Shown here piece after piece: positions 1-12,199 of a stretch of 64,000 nucleotides of DNA. This stretch comes from Gnetum montanum (lineage: Eukaryota; Streptophyta; Gnetopsida; Gnetales; Gnetaceae), in contig MNCI01004181.1 in assembly GCA_015680685.1 (NCBI GenBank), positions 541,289-605,288 of the forward strand, given 5' to 3'. A model generated the notes under the pieces. That model had not been told where the DNA came from, did not search any database, and worked only from the letters and a program-made list of their open reading frames with translations. A program made the translations under genes and the position numbers. Position 1 is the stretch's first letter; every line of letters begins with the position of its first letter.

Positions 1-3000
1 CTTCAATAATATGATCCCGAACATTTCCTCAAAAAAAAAAGGATCTTAAAAAGTAAATGACAAAAGTTTCAAGCTTCCCTTCTGATTATTTCATTTTTTC
101 TTTTATCTTACTCTTAAGGAGAAATCTTTGTGAAAAGTAACTATCCTTATATAGAATTAAGAAAAACAAAAAACAGACTTCTATTGGCAAAAGAGCCTCT
201 ACTACACCACTACACAATATTTCTTAATGAATATACTCTATTACATGGGTAAATGTCACTTTTCCCGCAAGCAGATCTAATTGTATCAATCCCAAAATAC
301 AAAATTGACCCTTGTGGTTCTTTTCACCTTAGATTTTGAATTATCTTCTCCATGGAATATATTGTTTTTTTATCCACCCAAGTATGAAAAAAGGGCCTTT
401 TTTTAGCATCAACCCAAAGTGAAATAAGCACAAGAGAAAAAGCCTGGACCAACCTATTAAAATAATATGGTCTCTGCGTAGCCAGCCATCCAGGATATCC
501 AAGAATGTTTTTTCTTCTTTGGAAATTCTTCCAAATGCTACGGTCATAATCATTCTCCCTTTTTCAGAACTGTTTTGTTCATTTTAGAATTGTTTAAGAA
601 GAGTTTTATTACAGTTTTAGCATTGTTCAACGAAGGACTTCTATTACAAACAATAAAACTAAAGGAGGAACGTGCACATTGCCCATGACAAAGTAAGGTC
701 AACATCCCATTCTCATACACATCTGCCAACACGTTATAATTAAAAAACATAACACATTCTAGTGATACGCTAGAAAAGGTAAAGTTCAGTTCTAAAAAAT
801 AAAGCAAACTTCTGAGGCTATGTGACTATTTTCTTTTATAACATGATATTAAATCCCCAATTTTCTGTCACAAAAGAACGGTAATTTGATTTTATTTCAT
901 GCATTTTGAATCCTAGAGGATGGACATTACTAGACTGAGTAAAGTTCTGTCGGTTACCCATATTTCATGGTGGTTTGGACACTATGCAAAGCTTTCATGT
1001 AACTTTGAATTCTTACCCGTAACATATGTGCATTAACCTACTACAATAATGTACATTTGTTTGGATTATAAAACAAGAAATTGATTAACCAATCTGAAAC
1101 TTGAATGCTCATAATATAATATTATCAAAGAATATAGATGTAGAAATAACATCAATGACCCAATCACCCAAGCAATATTCATTTGTCATTTCTTTCAGAC
1201 TCCACCTTTACAGGGGATACTTCATCTGAATTCTAGTATTCTATAAACAACAGACAAATGATATTGACTTATAGGAGAATGCCAAGCATAACAATAGGCC
1301 TTGCATCTGTCTACTCCTCACAAATAGATATCAGCAAACTTTCATTGATATTTCTCTGTCAACCTTTCATTTCATGATCTAAAATGCTCAAGTTGTGAAA
1401 ATGAGTTTCCCATAATAAAATCCCATAAGGCTGTTCGAAGAATGCTTGCAGGAAGGGCAACAGACAATAATCTTGCATACTTTTGTAGTACAGCAAGGGT
1501 TCACATTGAAATAAAGACACCATGCTTGCCTACATTAGCTTGTTCTATTCATAACCAAAAATTATTGTAAGTTGATTCATTGAAAAATGTCACTAACTGA
1601 GTCACATGCTATCTTAAAAGAGCCCTTTGAAATCAACTCAGACCAGATCATTTGATAGTTTCCAATGCATGAAATGCTGCTGGACTCACAAGTAAAGAAA
1701 CAATGCCTAGTAACAATTCAGGTAAGGGATTCTGGAAACAGATCTTGAGCCGTTCCCCAAACAGGTTAGAAAAATAATCATATTTGTAGACAAGAAGGCA
1801 TTTTAGCAAGAGCAAAAAATAAAATGAAAACAAACTATCAAACAAATGAACTAATTCCTGCTGTGCAAAATCTCAGAGCAACAATGGCAGGAACATACTG
1901 CTACGGTGCAGGAATTAAAAGAAGCAATGGCAAAAGTGTTCTGCTGAAAGGAAACCAAAAATTCAAAGGTTTCATTACTGTCGAGAGTCACAAGCATTTC
2001 TGCAGATTAATAAATACATCATCACTGTATGTTCATAGAAGAATTTAACGGCAATACAGGCTGTAAAAATACTTTTTCTGTAGAAGCTATGTCTTTTCCC
2101 GCTGCACACTCGTATGTTTTGTTTCCTGTAAATGTCGCTACAGGTCTGTTCTTAAATATATTTTTATACCCATGTTGATTTCTAAAAATAAATAGCCAAA
2201 AAGTTTATTCTTAAGGGCAACTTGTTTGGCCCCCAAAAAAGTCAGAGTTAAGGACTACAATTTTGGTGGGAAAAGTCAACCATATTTGGCAACTTATCCT
2301 GAAAATATTACCCAACATTTATATCTTACCTCCAAGGTAAGCAAACATGGAAAGGCATGGTAGGACATGACATTACAGAAAAGAAACAGAATCATCTGGC
2401 ATTTTTTTCAAACAGTTAAAACAATGAGGCATTAACTTAGTGGTAAGAGTCTTGGCCTGGTAACTCCAAGTTACAGGTTCAATTCCACCAGGCAGCACTG
2501 AGTTATGGATTGAAAAGTATTTCCTTAAAAGGAATTCTAAAACTGCTTTGTCCAACAGGTCCAAAGGTGAGCACTGAGTCTCTAGCAACAAATGAGATGA
2601 GACGAGTAACAGCCTTTGCAAATAAACACAACTAAAGAAATGTAATTGAACTCTCGCAAAACGCCAAACATTAATATCTGTTATAATAGAAAACACTTGT
2701 ATAGGTCTTGATTGAAGATTTCTCATGATATCTGATGCTAAACTTTATAAATATATCCTCTTTAGAAGAATTATACCAGATATAAATGTTTCAATCCTAC
2801 ATCTTGGCATGGAACACCACCAAGATAAAAAGAGCATAATTTTCATAAATCACTAATTAAATGCATTTATAGAAATCTAAAATGCATATATATGGGTCAT
2901 GTAGATTAGAAACCATGATCTATATAATGGTACAAACAGGAACATGCTATATAATGGATTAGAAAAATATCCACTCACGGATGTCTGACTGTGAAACTTT

Positions 3001-3150
3001 CCAAGTTCCTCTTGAAATCCGCCATCAGAAAAAGAATTTTTTTGCGGTTTAAAATACCCCTGCAAAATGTAAAAGCATAGCAATGTAAACAGAAATTTTC
3101 TGGTTATAAAAAGAATTAACACAAGAAAATAATATTTTCTGCAAGGAAAC
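1..3150 (-). other. Probable intron 3 of the SKI2-like gene, no exon found
   Basis: This stretch follows exon 3 of the minus-strand SKI2-like gene. I searched it by eye for the next conserved part of the SKI2 N-terminus (the FDDLFKKAW-type segment) and for the helicase core and found neither, so the remaining exons probably lie beyond the left edge. Apart from one SINE copy near 2424-2540 I recognise nothing. The short ORFs have no familiar motifs and look like chance reading frames in AT-rich DNA. Confidence 0.45.
2424..2540 (+). mobile_element. tRNA-derived SINE, family S3, copy 1
   Basis: An A-box-like segment (TTAACTTAGTGGTAAGAG) is followed about 35 bp later by a B box (GGTTCAATTCC), the internal pol III promoter layout of tRNA-derived SINEs. 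The next 60 bp, including AGTTATGGATTGAAAAG and TTAAAAGGAATT, align with the reverse complements of 13771-13922 and 41170-41335. That makes this a dispersed family rather than a chance match. I could not define TSDs. Confidence 0.55.
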
Positions 3151-3437
3151 CTTAAATCAAATAAGGAGGAGAAGACCTTTGACTCCCCGAGATCAAAGCC
3201 TTGTTTAAAACCTGGAGGAACTGTTTGTAGAGAACCAGCTTCAAAAATTTCTTTAAGCCATTCACCATTTAATGATCCTTCAGGAACTTTCCTTCTTAGA
3301 GACTGCGACTCATCAAATCCCCCAGGTTGAAATGGTCGATTGCTTGTGCTTCCACTAACAAAATCTTCTGGTGGACCAGGCCTTCGTAACAATGAAGATG
3401 AATCATTTGCCTTTTCTCCCATTTCTTTCACTTCAAT
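3151..3437 (-). CDS. SKI2: SKI2-like RNA helicase, exon 3 (N-terminal region)
   Basis: SKI2 (DExH11 in Arabidopsis) is the Ski2-type helicase of the cytoplasmic SKI complex, which threads RNA into the exosome. This exon encodes part of the N-terminal region before the helicase core. Conserved landmarks are RPGPPEDFVSGS, RPFQPGG, GEWLKEIFEAG and QTVPPGFKQGFDLGE, which match the same order in Arabidopsis SKI2 as I remember it. The acceptor is a TAG just before ATT-GAA-GTG (high edge 3437), in frame with the end of exon 2. The donor is uncertain: GT at 3150 (used here) or at 3176, because the last residues (about KVFSSLFDLR) do not clearly match relatives. The rest of the gene lies to the left of the window. 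Confidence 0.8.
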
Positions 3438-4859
3438 CTAGTCATGACAAAAAGCTTGACTCCAATAAAAAAATATGTAGAAGAATTTACATGGGATTAT
3501 TGTGAAAAAAACACCAAATATTATGCAGAAAGAACGATGTATCGGTATATCATCATGTTCTGCTTTCAAAATGCTAATGGGATTACAAATCAAACATTTG
3601 GTTTATAAAATGATATGGATGTACATATAATGCAATTATATGGATTCTTAAAACTTCCATAAACATGTTAAATGCAGCTACTGTAGTAAGGACAGCTGAT
3701 TTTAAAGTGGTATGGATGTACCTAGTGAATGCAATTCAATATACAAATCTGATTGTACAAGTCACATTCAAATTTGGTTTAGAATGTAGGGTGTTGTGCT
3801 GGTGATATGTTGTGGAAGTTGTAGTGGGAAAGAAGCTTTCTGTCTCATTTTCACATGTCCTCCCCAAAAATTGCTTTCTTCTACTGTTTAAATCAACTTC
3901 ATTTTTTAGCATGAGCAAATAGATCAATGGTCCTTTGTCACATCCTAAGTTATTAGCATTTACAGTTGTAAAATTCAAAACATTGCAGGGCATATCAAGG
4001 TTTTGAATCTCTTGGCGCAGAAAACAAAATCTGCACCAAGAGATTGTTGGTGTACAAATCGGGAAAATCTGTTGTCAAAGGTTGAGTGGGCAATTGTTAG
4101 TTGGATGGATCAATCATTGAATCAGAGTCAAGTTCAGAAAACAACAAGGTCATGGCAGCTGCAGGTAAAAGTCTTTCAGCCAACAAATAATCTATAAAAA
4201 AAATTTATTATTTTTCTACAAACATCTGAGCTCCCATTTTGGACGAAATCGACAATTATAAGCTACATGGTTGACTTTGTCGCCCTTGATCTGTGGGCCG
4301 CTCCAGATGGGCTAAAATCCATGTCATGTGTGTTTATTGTTGTTGGATTTGTTTGCCTGATTTGGATTTTGATCTTTGGGACATCTCTACATTTTGTTGA
4401 GTTGGAACCCTAGGGTTTGCTCTTACTTTTGGATAGAAAAGGTTTTGATGGTAAAACTAGGGGAGCATGCATGTTTACAAATCAGAAAGCTACTAACAAT
4501 GCAGAAATTTCCTACTTATGGAATGAAGTCAGGCATTTTCCTTTTCAGCCCAGCCAAATTCTTTATGGACCTAAGATAATCAAGGGCATTTTCAAACCTA
4601 ATCTAAGATCTCACTTGAACAAGAAGGTATTGCAATCAGTAGAACAAGAAGATAATTCAATGCTGCAACCCAATTAACAAATGCAAGAGGTGGTTCCTTG
4701 AGATTATGGCTCCACACCCTCATAGATTGCAGCTTCAACTCTTTGCATTCCGACCCTGAATTCAATTCACCCAAAAACCACACAATATTAAGGGGGAAAA
4801 GCAGTTACAACTGACATGAAGTTGTCTGGACATTCTCAATTTAAGACATAAGAAAGCCT

Positions 4860-7800
4860 CTTCCTCCAACATCAAATGAAGATTCTTCACTGGAATGTTG
4901 ATGCCCTCTCACACCAACAGACCATCAGATCTTGGTAGTCTTCTAAAAATGTGGCTATTTTGTATCTGCAGGAGACAAAAATGGATGATGTTGAAAGTGT
5001 GGATCTTATTCGACATCTTTTCCCTTAATGTGGTTTTTGTTTTGAGTTCTTGTGGTCATTTTGAGGTTTCTGAATTATATGGAAATCTGATTTTTCAGTG
5101 TTGGCAATCAAGGTTTCAGGTTCTCCTAATTGGATTTTCGTCAATATGTATGGTCCTTCCTGAGTTCAAGATTGGGGTACCTTTTGGGAGCATTTTCACT
5201 CCAAATTTCAACATATCACAGAACCAATGTTGTTTGTTGGGGATTATAATTCTATATTGAGATCTATAATCAAAAGGCTTAAAAATCAATACATGCAAGA
5301 CAGAATATATAGAAAGAAATTTCAATAACAGCATAAACAATGGTGAAGTAGAAGTGACAATTCAAGGCCAAAAAGCCCCTCCTTGCAAACAGTTCTGCTA
5401 CCTAGGATCAATGCTCCAATTAGATTGTGAAATTGATAAAGATATAAATAATAGAATTGAGGCAGGATAGTCAAAATGGAGACAGGCTAGTGGTGCTCTA
5501 TGCAATGAAGAACCCCAGTTACACTTAAAGGAAAATTTTATAAGATGGTCATCAAGCTTGCTATCTTATATGGTACGGTCATCAAGCTTGCTATCTTATA
5601 TGGTGTTGAATGTTGAGCAGTACAAAAAAAAAGCATGAACAACAAATCAGTATGGCAAAAATGTGAATGCTTAGATAGGTATTGAATGTTATAAGAAGAA
5701 ATAAATTGCATAATACAAACACGAGAGGAAGGCTTTGAGTTGCTTCTATTTCAAATAAGCTACAAAAATGGCATCTTATAGATGGTTTGGACATGTGCAA
5801 AGAAGATCAAATAAGGAACCTGTTAAAAAAGGTTGTTGCAACACTGTTTGAGCAAAGTCACTAAAAGAATGAACAAAAAAGACATAAGAAAAACAATTGA
5901 AGATGATTTGAAGAAACTACAAATAAACAAAGATCTAGCTCTTCATAGAGGTGAATGGCAAAAGAGAACTCATGTAGTCGATTCCATTTTGTTGGGACAA
6001 GGCTAGGATGATGATGATGATTGAAATCCAAAGAGAAGCTTGGAGATTTTAGAGTATGATGGCTTATTCTCCCTTTATGGATGCAATCAATTCTTCGGCT
6101 CTGTTGAAGATTCCTTTGCCCAGGAGTTTAGATGTGGTTGAATCAAAGCCAGGGTGTGGATTAAATTTTATGTAAATTGGACATGGTTTTGACTTATATT
6201 TCTTGGTACCAATGTTCCCCTAGTGCATTTGCTCGTCATTTTCTTCACACTTGTTCAGATCATTGACCCATCCTATTGAACACTGAAGTCTTGTATCACA
6301 AATGAATTAGTAAGATAAAGTGAGACAAATTGTGCAACACAAGTGGGGTCAAACAACTTCAGGGACTGTCCAATTCAAGCTTCTTCAAAAACTGAAAAAA
6401 CTTCATTACAGCATGATTACTTATAGAAAAGAGTATCCTCTTATTGGCACCAATGCAAGCAAGATCTGTTGCAGCAATTGGATGAACTCCAACAAGGAAT
6501 GGAAACAATGGGTTGATCTCAAGATCTCCACTAACGTAAATGGGATCTTCTCCAAGCTCTGGAGGATAATCCGCAAAAGAAAAAAAAAAAATTTCTTTTC
6601 AAAGCAGAAACCCAAAACAAAATAGCTCCTACAGGGTAATGTTGATACTCATTTCTTCCACAATTATACTTCAATTAAGCATGCCAAGTCCAGAATTCTC
6701 CAATTGGAACAGGCAAACAGGACAGTCACTTCCCCAAATAGGGCTTGCTTTAATGATAGTTGGAACCAAATGAAAGGGAGCATTACCATAGTGTCTCTAT
6801 ATAGGAACCCAAGGTTCCTCTCCAAGATACAGCTGCCAAATAAATAACGCAATGTTGGTATTAACAAGACATCAAATTCTCCAACCACCTACCTTCCACT
6901 ACAAGCGAATCTCCTCCCAACACTGGAACACAAAAAGGAACTTTGTTTCTGTTCCAATTTCCCAATCACTATTAATAACGCTTGTAAACTTAGAGCATAT
7001 ATAATGTAGTTGAAAAAAGAACAGAGCGGATTAGTTGTAGATGGCCTACCTACGATAGAAGCTATGAAAATCAATTTTTGGGAAGAGATAATTGTCAAAT
7101 TGGCAAAATGTTTGGCTACATGAAAGGAGAAGCTTTTAACTCAAGCAGGGAGACTCCAAATGCTCAGATCAGTGCTTCATGTTATGCCCCTTTATCTCTT
7201 TTCTTGCTACAAAGCCCCAAAAGCAATTGTAAATATCCTACAAAAAATGAAGCGTCAATTTCTTTGGTCTCACACTAAGGGAATAGGAATATACGTTTTC
7301 ACACTATAAAATAGGATTGTATTTATCAACCTATTCAGGAAGGTGGTTGGGGCATTAGACATCTTCACGACATCAATTTGGCATTGCATGGTAAATTGAA
7401 TACATAGCTTTACACAAGGAACAATCCATGGGTTCAAGTGATGTGTGTGAAGTGCCTTTACAATAATCTTTTGTCTCACAATGCACCTCCAATAACTTGT
7501 GCTAGTCCATGGTGGAGTTTTAAAAAGCTAAAAGTTTGGTTTAAAATGAATGTGCATGTTGAAGGGCAATCCATTTGTTGGGACAACTCTAATTAGTATA
7601 ACTTGAATGATGTTTATGAAAATTGGCTCAGGGTATTATGAGCCCTCTCAAGGAAGGATAGTGGTAGGATATTATGATTCCAAAATGCAAAATTTTTATG
7701 TCAAAATGTCTGTATGGAAAATTGCCTATGAACATGCTTTTACACCACAAAGGCTTAATTCTAAGTTAGCTTTGTATAAGATGTAGAACACAACGTGAGA

Positions 7801-8455
7801 TCATTGACCCTTGTTTATTTCAATGTCCTAGTACCCAATCATTCTAGCAAGAGCTCACATGCATGATTAGGACTCATTAGAACTACATGTCCATTCATAA
7901 TGTAATCTCTCAAACCTCTTGAATTCTAGAAAAATGGAAGAACAGCAAACCTAAAACTCTTATTGCATATGCCCTTCATACTTTGTGGTGCTGCAAAAAT
8001 CGGTGGGTCTTCACATAGGCACAGTGTGATTCTAAGACCCTAGTTCTAAGGTTTGTTGTAGAGTATTGCTCCTTCCTTCACTACCATGGTGGTGTTGAAT
8101 TTTGAGGAAAAATGCCTTAAGCTGCCCAACATTCTTCATTTGAGAGAAAAATTCACAGTTTGGCTTTTCTTTTTGCTTAATTATTTTGCACATCCCTAAT
8201 TTAGATCTTTTTTTAGCCCAATGATGTCTCTTGCTTCCCTCTTTTAGTGTTTTAATTGTCTTTATTTTTTGTTGGCATAGGAGGTCCTCTTGTTGTTTTG
8301 TACTAGAACCTCTAGTAGCTCCACTTGAGTTTGGCCTCTTTTTTCCTTTCTAGTTGATGTTTTCTATAATTTTCAGTTCTGTATCCAGTATGGTCAATAA
8401 TATAATTAATCTTCCAGATATGCCCCAGCCGCCATGGTACCAGGTTCACCTTTCT
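4860..8455 (+). mobile_element. L1-type LINE, decayed, split by an RTE LINE
   Basis: Around 4880-5264 the plus strand encodes a decayed L1 endonuclease: a start like MKILHWNVDAL, then LQETKM, NMYGPS and GDYNSIL, the expected order of endonuclease motifs. After the 755-bp insertion at 5265-6019 the frame resumes as RSKEKLGDF. The linker before the RT follows (6320-6625), then at 7320-7400 QEGGWGIRHLHDINLALHGKL-like sequence typical of the L1 C-terminus, then a zinc-finger-like stretch near 7700-7860. The 3' end appears to be near 8455, after a short A run. There are many stops and shifts. The RT core itself is poorly preserved. Both ends are approximate. Confidence 0.7.
5265..6019 (+). mobile_element. 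RTE-type LINE, 5'-truncated, nested in L1
   Basis: The sequence encodes the C-terminal part of plant RTE LINEs: FCYLGSMLQ near 5396, later WFGHVQRRS near 5785, ending with a TTTTGTTGGGACAAGGCTAG 3' end and a short GAT repeat tail. Flanks carry a 9-bp near-perfect duplication (attgagatc at 5256-5264, attgaaatc at 6020-6028). Removing the insert restores the L1 frame. Inside, a 29-bp segment is tandemly duplicated around 5543-5602. Confidence 0.8.
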
Positions 8456-9239
8456 TAAAAAAAGTCAAAACCTTGCATCCACAAACTGCACCACAGAAAA
8501 AGCAGACACAAAGAAGTTACTATTAAAAAAGGCAAGAAAAACACGAAGACTCTACTAATTTCACTCCATGATTCTGAATAACAGACTTTATTCCAATCTA
8601 AGAGAGAAATTTTCTTTCAACATTCAGGATCCCACTTCAGGAATTCTTACTCTAAATTGGATGACCACAAACATGATATCAAATATATGAGATCAAATTA
8701 AAGACAACTCTGAATGAATTTTGATCTAACTGCTATGGTAATATACTTGCAATGTTAGGCAGCCAATCTTTGAATAAGTATCTCCAAAACTTCGTTCTTT
8801 CCAGGAAATAATGGCATACCCTCATACTTACTTGAGAGAGCTCATTCAAATCATAAAAAGGAGGTAATATTTTTTTCATTTCTAAAAGATTAACACTTCT
8901 GGCCATTACGATAGAAAAGTACCAAAAGCTTCAGAAACCAATATTCACACCAATAATGCAAATCGGGGCAGCGGATTTTCCCTTAATCCTTGTCTACTGT
9001 GATTTCCAATATTAGCCAATAAGCCCTATATGTGCTCCCTTCCCCACTTCTCTCATGCACTATACCACAGACAAGGATGCATAAGCCTTGAAAACTTTGG
9101 CTGTATTGCAAGTTAGAAATGCAATATGATTAAAAAGCAATAAAGTGATTTATTCAAAATTAAATGTTAAGGCTGATACCTAAGAAACATTATCTAATAG
9201 CTCATTAATATTTTGGATGCATCTTTCTTAACATTCCTA

Positions 9240-10590
9240 GAAGATAAATGGATCATTAACAAAATGCAAAGGTGCAAAATTAGGAAGGCCATAAAATGAT
9301 GTAATTCGTTTAATCACAACTTTATTAGCTTCATCCTTAACCAAGCATCCTACAGCTTCTGCAACCATAATGAAAAGGGAAGCGCTGGGATCTCCCTATC
9401 TTAGTCCATTATAACTGTACCATCTCACCTGGACATCTTCATTACTGAAAATTTAAAAGGATGGACTAGCATAACATTCTGTAAGCATCTAAGGCCACTG
9501 ATAAGAAACTCCAAATCTATCTGAGATTGCATCTAGAAATTACCATGAAACAGTATCGTATGCTATGATTAAATCAAGTTTTTTAACTCCAAGCAAACAT
9601 TTATTTTATGTTAAAGTAAAAATTTCATAAAATTTTTCAACCCAAAAAAGATTTCATGAACTAGAATAACCAATCTAATACTTGCCTTTCTTCCACACAA
9701 ATTCCTTGGCAATCACTAATGATAAAGGGTATAACATCTTTTTATCTTTCTGCTGAAACCTTAGAGGTGACCTCATGTCTAACACTGGGTATTATGCAGA
9801 CCTCCAAAATTCATGTATCATAGTTTGAAAATCCATTTCTCAAAAAAGTCACCATACTTCTGATAAAATTCCACGAGAAAACAATTTGGTATATTTTTCA
9901 TTGTGAAATCTATAGTTTTATTTCTTCAACAGTAACATGGCTGTTGGTTGCTGACTGTTATTCAGATGGTTCGCTTACACAGTGTTGTATTTAAAAGCAA
10001 TGGATTCAAATCCTAGTACTGGAATCCCTTTGCACTCACTATGCCATAAGCCTAAGGGCATGTCTTAGGCACTAACATACTTGCCGATGCCCTCTAAAAA
10101 ATAGTAACATGGCTGTATAAAAATTTATCAACAGCATTTGTAAGTTTAGCATGAATATCATCAATGACTTTGCTTAACCATCCTTCATCTAGATCTTTAT
10201 AAGATAAAAATAAATCCTCAAAAATAACTATTTGCAAATCTCTTATGCATGGTGCTTTGACACTGCTGCATGAAAAAATTGAGCTACAATCATTCTCTTT
10301 AATACATTGGATTCTAGATACTTTGGAACCCATAACTTCCTTCTTAACTCTAAAGCCTCCAACAATTAAGAAGCAGCTCTCCCTCTTCAAGGAATTTATC
10401 TCTTGTGCAGATATTATTGCATAACTCTTTTAGGATGTGATGAAGGGTTTTCTTAAGCTCATCGTTTCTTCAGATCCTAAGAATTACGCAGATGATCTTT
10501 GCTGCCTCTCTTGATTTCTAATTTAACTTTCCTAATTTTACGCTCGACCGATGCAATGTGTTCTGTTAACTCTTTCATAGAAATGTGTCG
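9240..10590 (-). mobile_element. L1-type LINE fragment, minus strand
   Basis: On the minus strand, 10094-10390 encodes KVSRIQCIKENDCSSIFSCSS, which matches the L1 segment (usually SRIQWLKEGDRNSKFFH) just ahead of the RT. Around 9240-9420 the strand reads GLR-GDPSASLF and then FVNDPFIF, decayed forms of the RT motifs GLRQGDPLSPFLF and FADDTLIF. A basic helical linker (MKELTEHIASVERKIRKVK) lies near 10500-10590. The fragment has stops throughout and is interrupted by a SINE at 9945-10102. Outer boundaries are approximate. Confidence 0.65.
9945..10102 (+). mobile_element. SINE with perfect 14-bp TSD
   Basis: A 158-bp insert is flanked by identical copies of agtaacatggctgt at 9931-9944 and 10103-10116. 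It contains a B-box-like GGATTCAAATCC and ends in an A-rich tail (ctctaaaaaat). It sits inside the minus-strand L1 fragment. The A box is less clear. Family unknown. Confidence 0.75.
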
Positions 10591-10901
10591 TTATTCCATT
10601 AAACTAATCTTTTCTTTATTTTTCACTGCCTGACATCAATGCATTATGTTTAGCTGTGCAAATAGATATAAAGATTGAACCAAAATAAAAAAACTACCAT
10701 ATGCTTGGCAATGGTGCTAATATCAGATGGGTTACCAAAAACAAGATTCTGTAGAACAGAAAATTTATCATACTCAAAGACATTTTAATTAAGGATGATG
10801 TCATGTACCACAACATGGAGAAGAAAGATAAGCACAAAAAAGCCACTAAAAGTATATTTGTTCCTTTATCAATTTAAAATAGTTATATGCATCCATATGA
10901 T

Positions 10902-11076
10902 GGCCATCATTTGGAATGATGATAAAGTGCTTGTTTCCTAGGTTGTAAGACCTGTGTTCAGACCTGGGCACAGCCACTTGAAAAAAACTTAGACTTTTGC
11001 TCATCTACTGATCCTCCTGGGACCCCACTTAGTGGGATGAGCATTGATCCTCTGGGTGATGACCCTTTTTTTATTT
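10902..11076 (+). mobile_element. SINE with 13-bp TSD and T-run terminator
   Basis: A 175-bp insert lies between gcatccatatgat (10889-10901) and gcatccatgtgat (11077-11089), 12 of 13 bases identical. Inside is a B-box-like TGTTCAGACCTGG about 55 bp from the start and a poly-T run (CCCTTTTTTT) near the end that could be a pol III terminator. It is not obviously related to the SINE at 9945 or to family S3. Confidence 0.65.
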
Positions 11077-11249
11077 GCATCCATGTGATATCAAAACTGA
11101 TCTTCCTGAAGGACCTGCTGATCCTAATGAAATAGCAGCTGAGGTAGGGAAGATGCCTTTTGACAATGCACATGAGAAGATCCCAGGACCCATCACAAAG
11201 GTCCATGATGTGAAGGAACACATTGACCAAGTACTTTGCTTTTATATTC

Positions 11250-11540
11250 CTCACAGGCACCAATGAACCAGAATGCTACTATGAAGCAATGCAAGCAAAG
11301 AAAATGATCTATGGCAGAAGAACATGAATGATGAATGAAATCATTGCAAGAAAAAAATTTGGAATCAGGTAAAATGTTCCAAAAGTATTGAAGAACATGT
11401 GGCTGTAAAAATAAAAGGATGAATATGATGTAAGGCTTGCCAGGAAGGGAAAAGTGAACCAAGAAGGCTGTGTACTCTAATGTGACAGTCAGAGTACCAT
11501 TTGTCTAGTCAGGAAAGAAATTATCATGCATTATTAAAAC
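11250..11540 (+). pseudogene. Ty1/copia pol fragment, internally deleted
   Basis: Near 11262-11340 the plus strand, with one frame change, reads NEPECYYEAM then KENDLWQKNMNDE, the usual opening of the copia reverse transcriptase. At about 11482-11525 it reads CDSQSTICL, a copia RNase H motif. The RT body that should separate them is missing, so this is a deleted remnant. No LTRs were found. Identification rests on two short motifs. Confidence 0.45.
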
Positions 11541-11690
11541 CATTTGTTAAAGAGGCCTTGGAAAAGACTGGACTCAAGCTACAAGAGATCTATATTGTGA
11601 AAATGATGGGCTCTGGCCACAATACCATAGTTAACCCAGCTGATGCATGCACAAAAATGGTCTGTGCAACATGATTTCACAAGCTTGGAA
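11540..11690 (+). pseudogene. Possible HSP110/HSP70-family gene fragment
   Basis: The plus strand encodes LKPFVKEALEKTGLKLQEI followed by YIVKMMGSGH and NPADACTKMVCA. This resembles the end of the HSP110-type ATPase domain (an LEK-GLK-DI-VE-VGSGS stretch followed by NASE..RGCALQ). The usual middle part is missing and a stop follows. It could be a captured or processed gene fragment, or a coincidence. It lies right after the copia fragment, in the opposite orientation to the host gene. Confidence 0.3.
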
Positions 11691-12199
11691 AGATTGTGGA
11701 CACCTCCCTTTCTTTGATATTGGAAGAGATGTCAGTTTAATACCAGAACCTCATTCCTTTTATCTTTCCAACTATCTCTAATTACAAGCAGCCATATAAC
11801 CTTATACCTTCATCTTCCCAACTATCTACATTTAACAGAAAGCTGCATATATGCGCAGCCAGTGAATATAGCATTAGTTGCATTCAGCTTGGAGTGCAAT
11901 ATGCTGGCTGTTGAGATGCTACTAGGTATCGCACACAAATTAATGTGAAAGAAGCGATGACTGTTTTTGAAAGTTCGTTTCCTATTTCGTTACTTATGCT
12001 GTTCAATTAAAATTCATTTTTGTTGTTCGGTTTCCTTTGTTTATCAACATTAACCCAGTTCAAATAAAGGTATATATGTACTTTGGTGTCTTAGCATGTG
12101 GCAGAGAGTATGAATCCAACGTATACATACCGACAAACACAATTTTAACAGACTATCATGGGGCAGTAACCACTGCTGCAAACTAACAAAAATATTTAC

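Larger units (their letters stand above)
3438..12199 (-). other. Intron 2 of the SKI2-like gene, 8.76 kb, repeat-filled
   Basis: The donor GTAAAT follows exon 2 (intron edge 12199) and the acceptor TAG precedes exon 3. The intron contains L1 sequence in both orientations, one RTE LINE, two SINEs and a copia fragment, annotated separately. In 3438-4860 I see weak ORFs (for example 4376-4579 and 4417-4677) that could be the upstream part of the L1 copy but have no recognisable motif. I recognise nothing in 8456-9240, 10590-10888 or 11700-12199. Confidence 0.75.

Noticed and set aside
1-2876. Further SKI2 exons
   Set aside because: No stretch on the minus strand gave the expected conserved blocks. 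A short exon could be missed by eye.
10958-11263. ORFs of about 100 and 63 codons overlapping 10958-11266
   Set aside because: They run across the SINE and its TSD junction, so they do not represent one gene. The peptide IKTDLPEGPADPNEIAAEVG has no family I can name.
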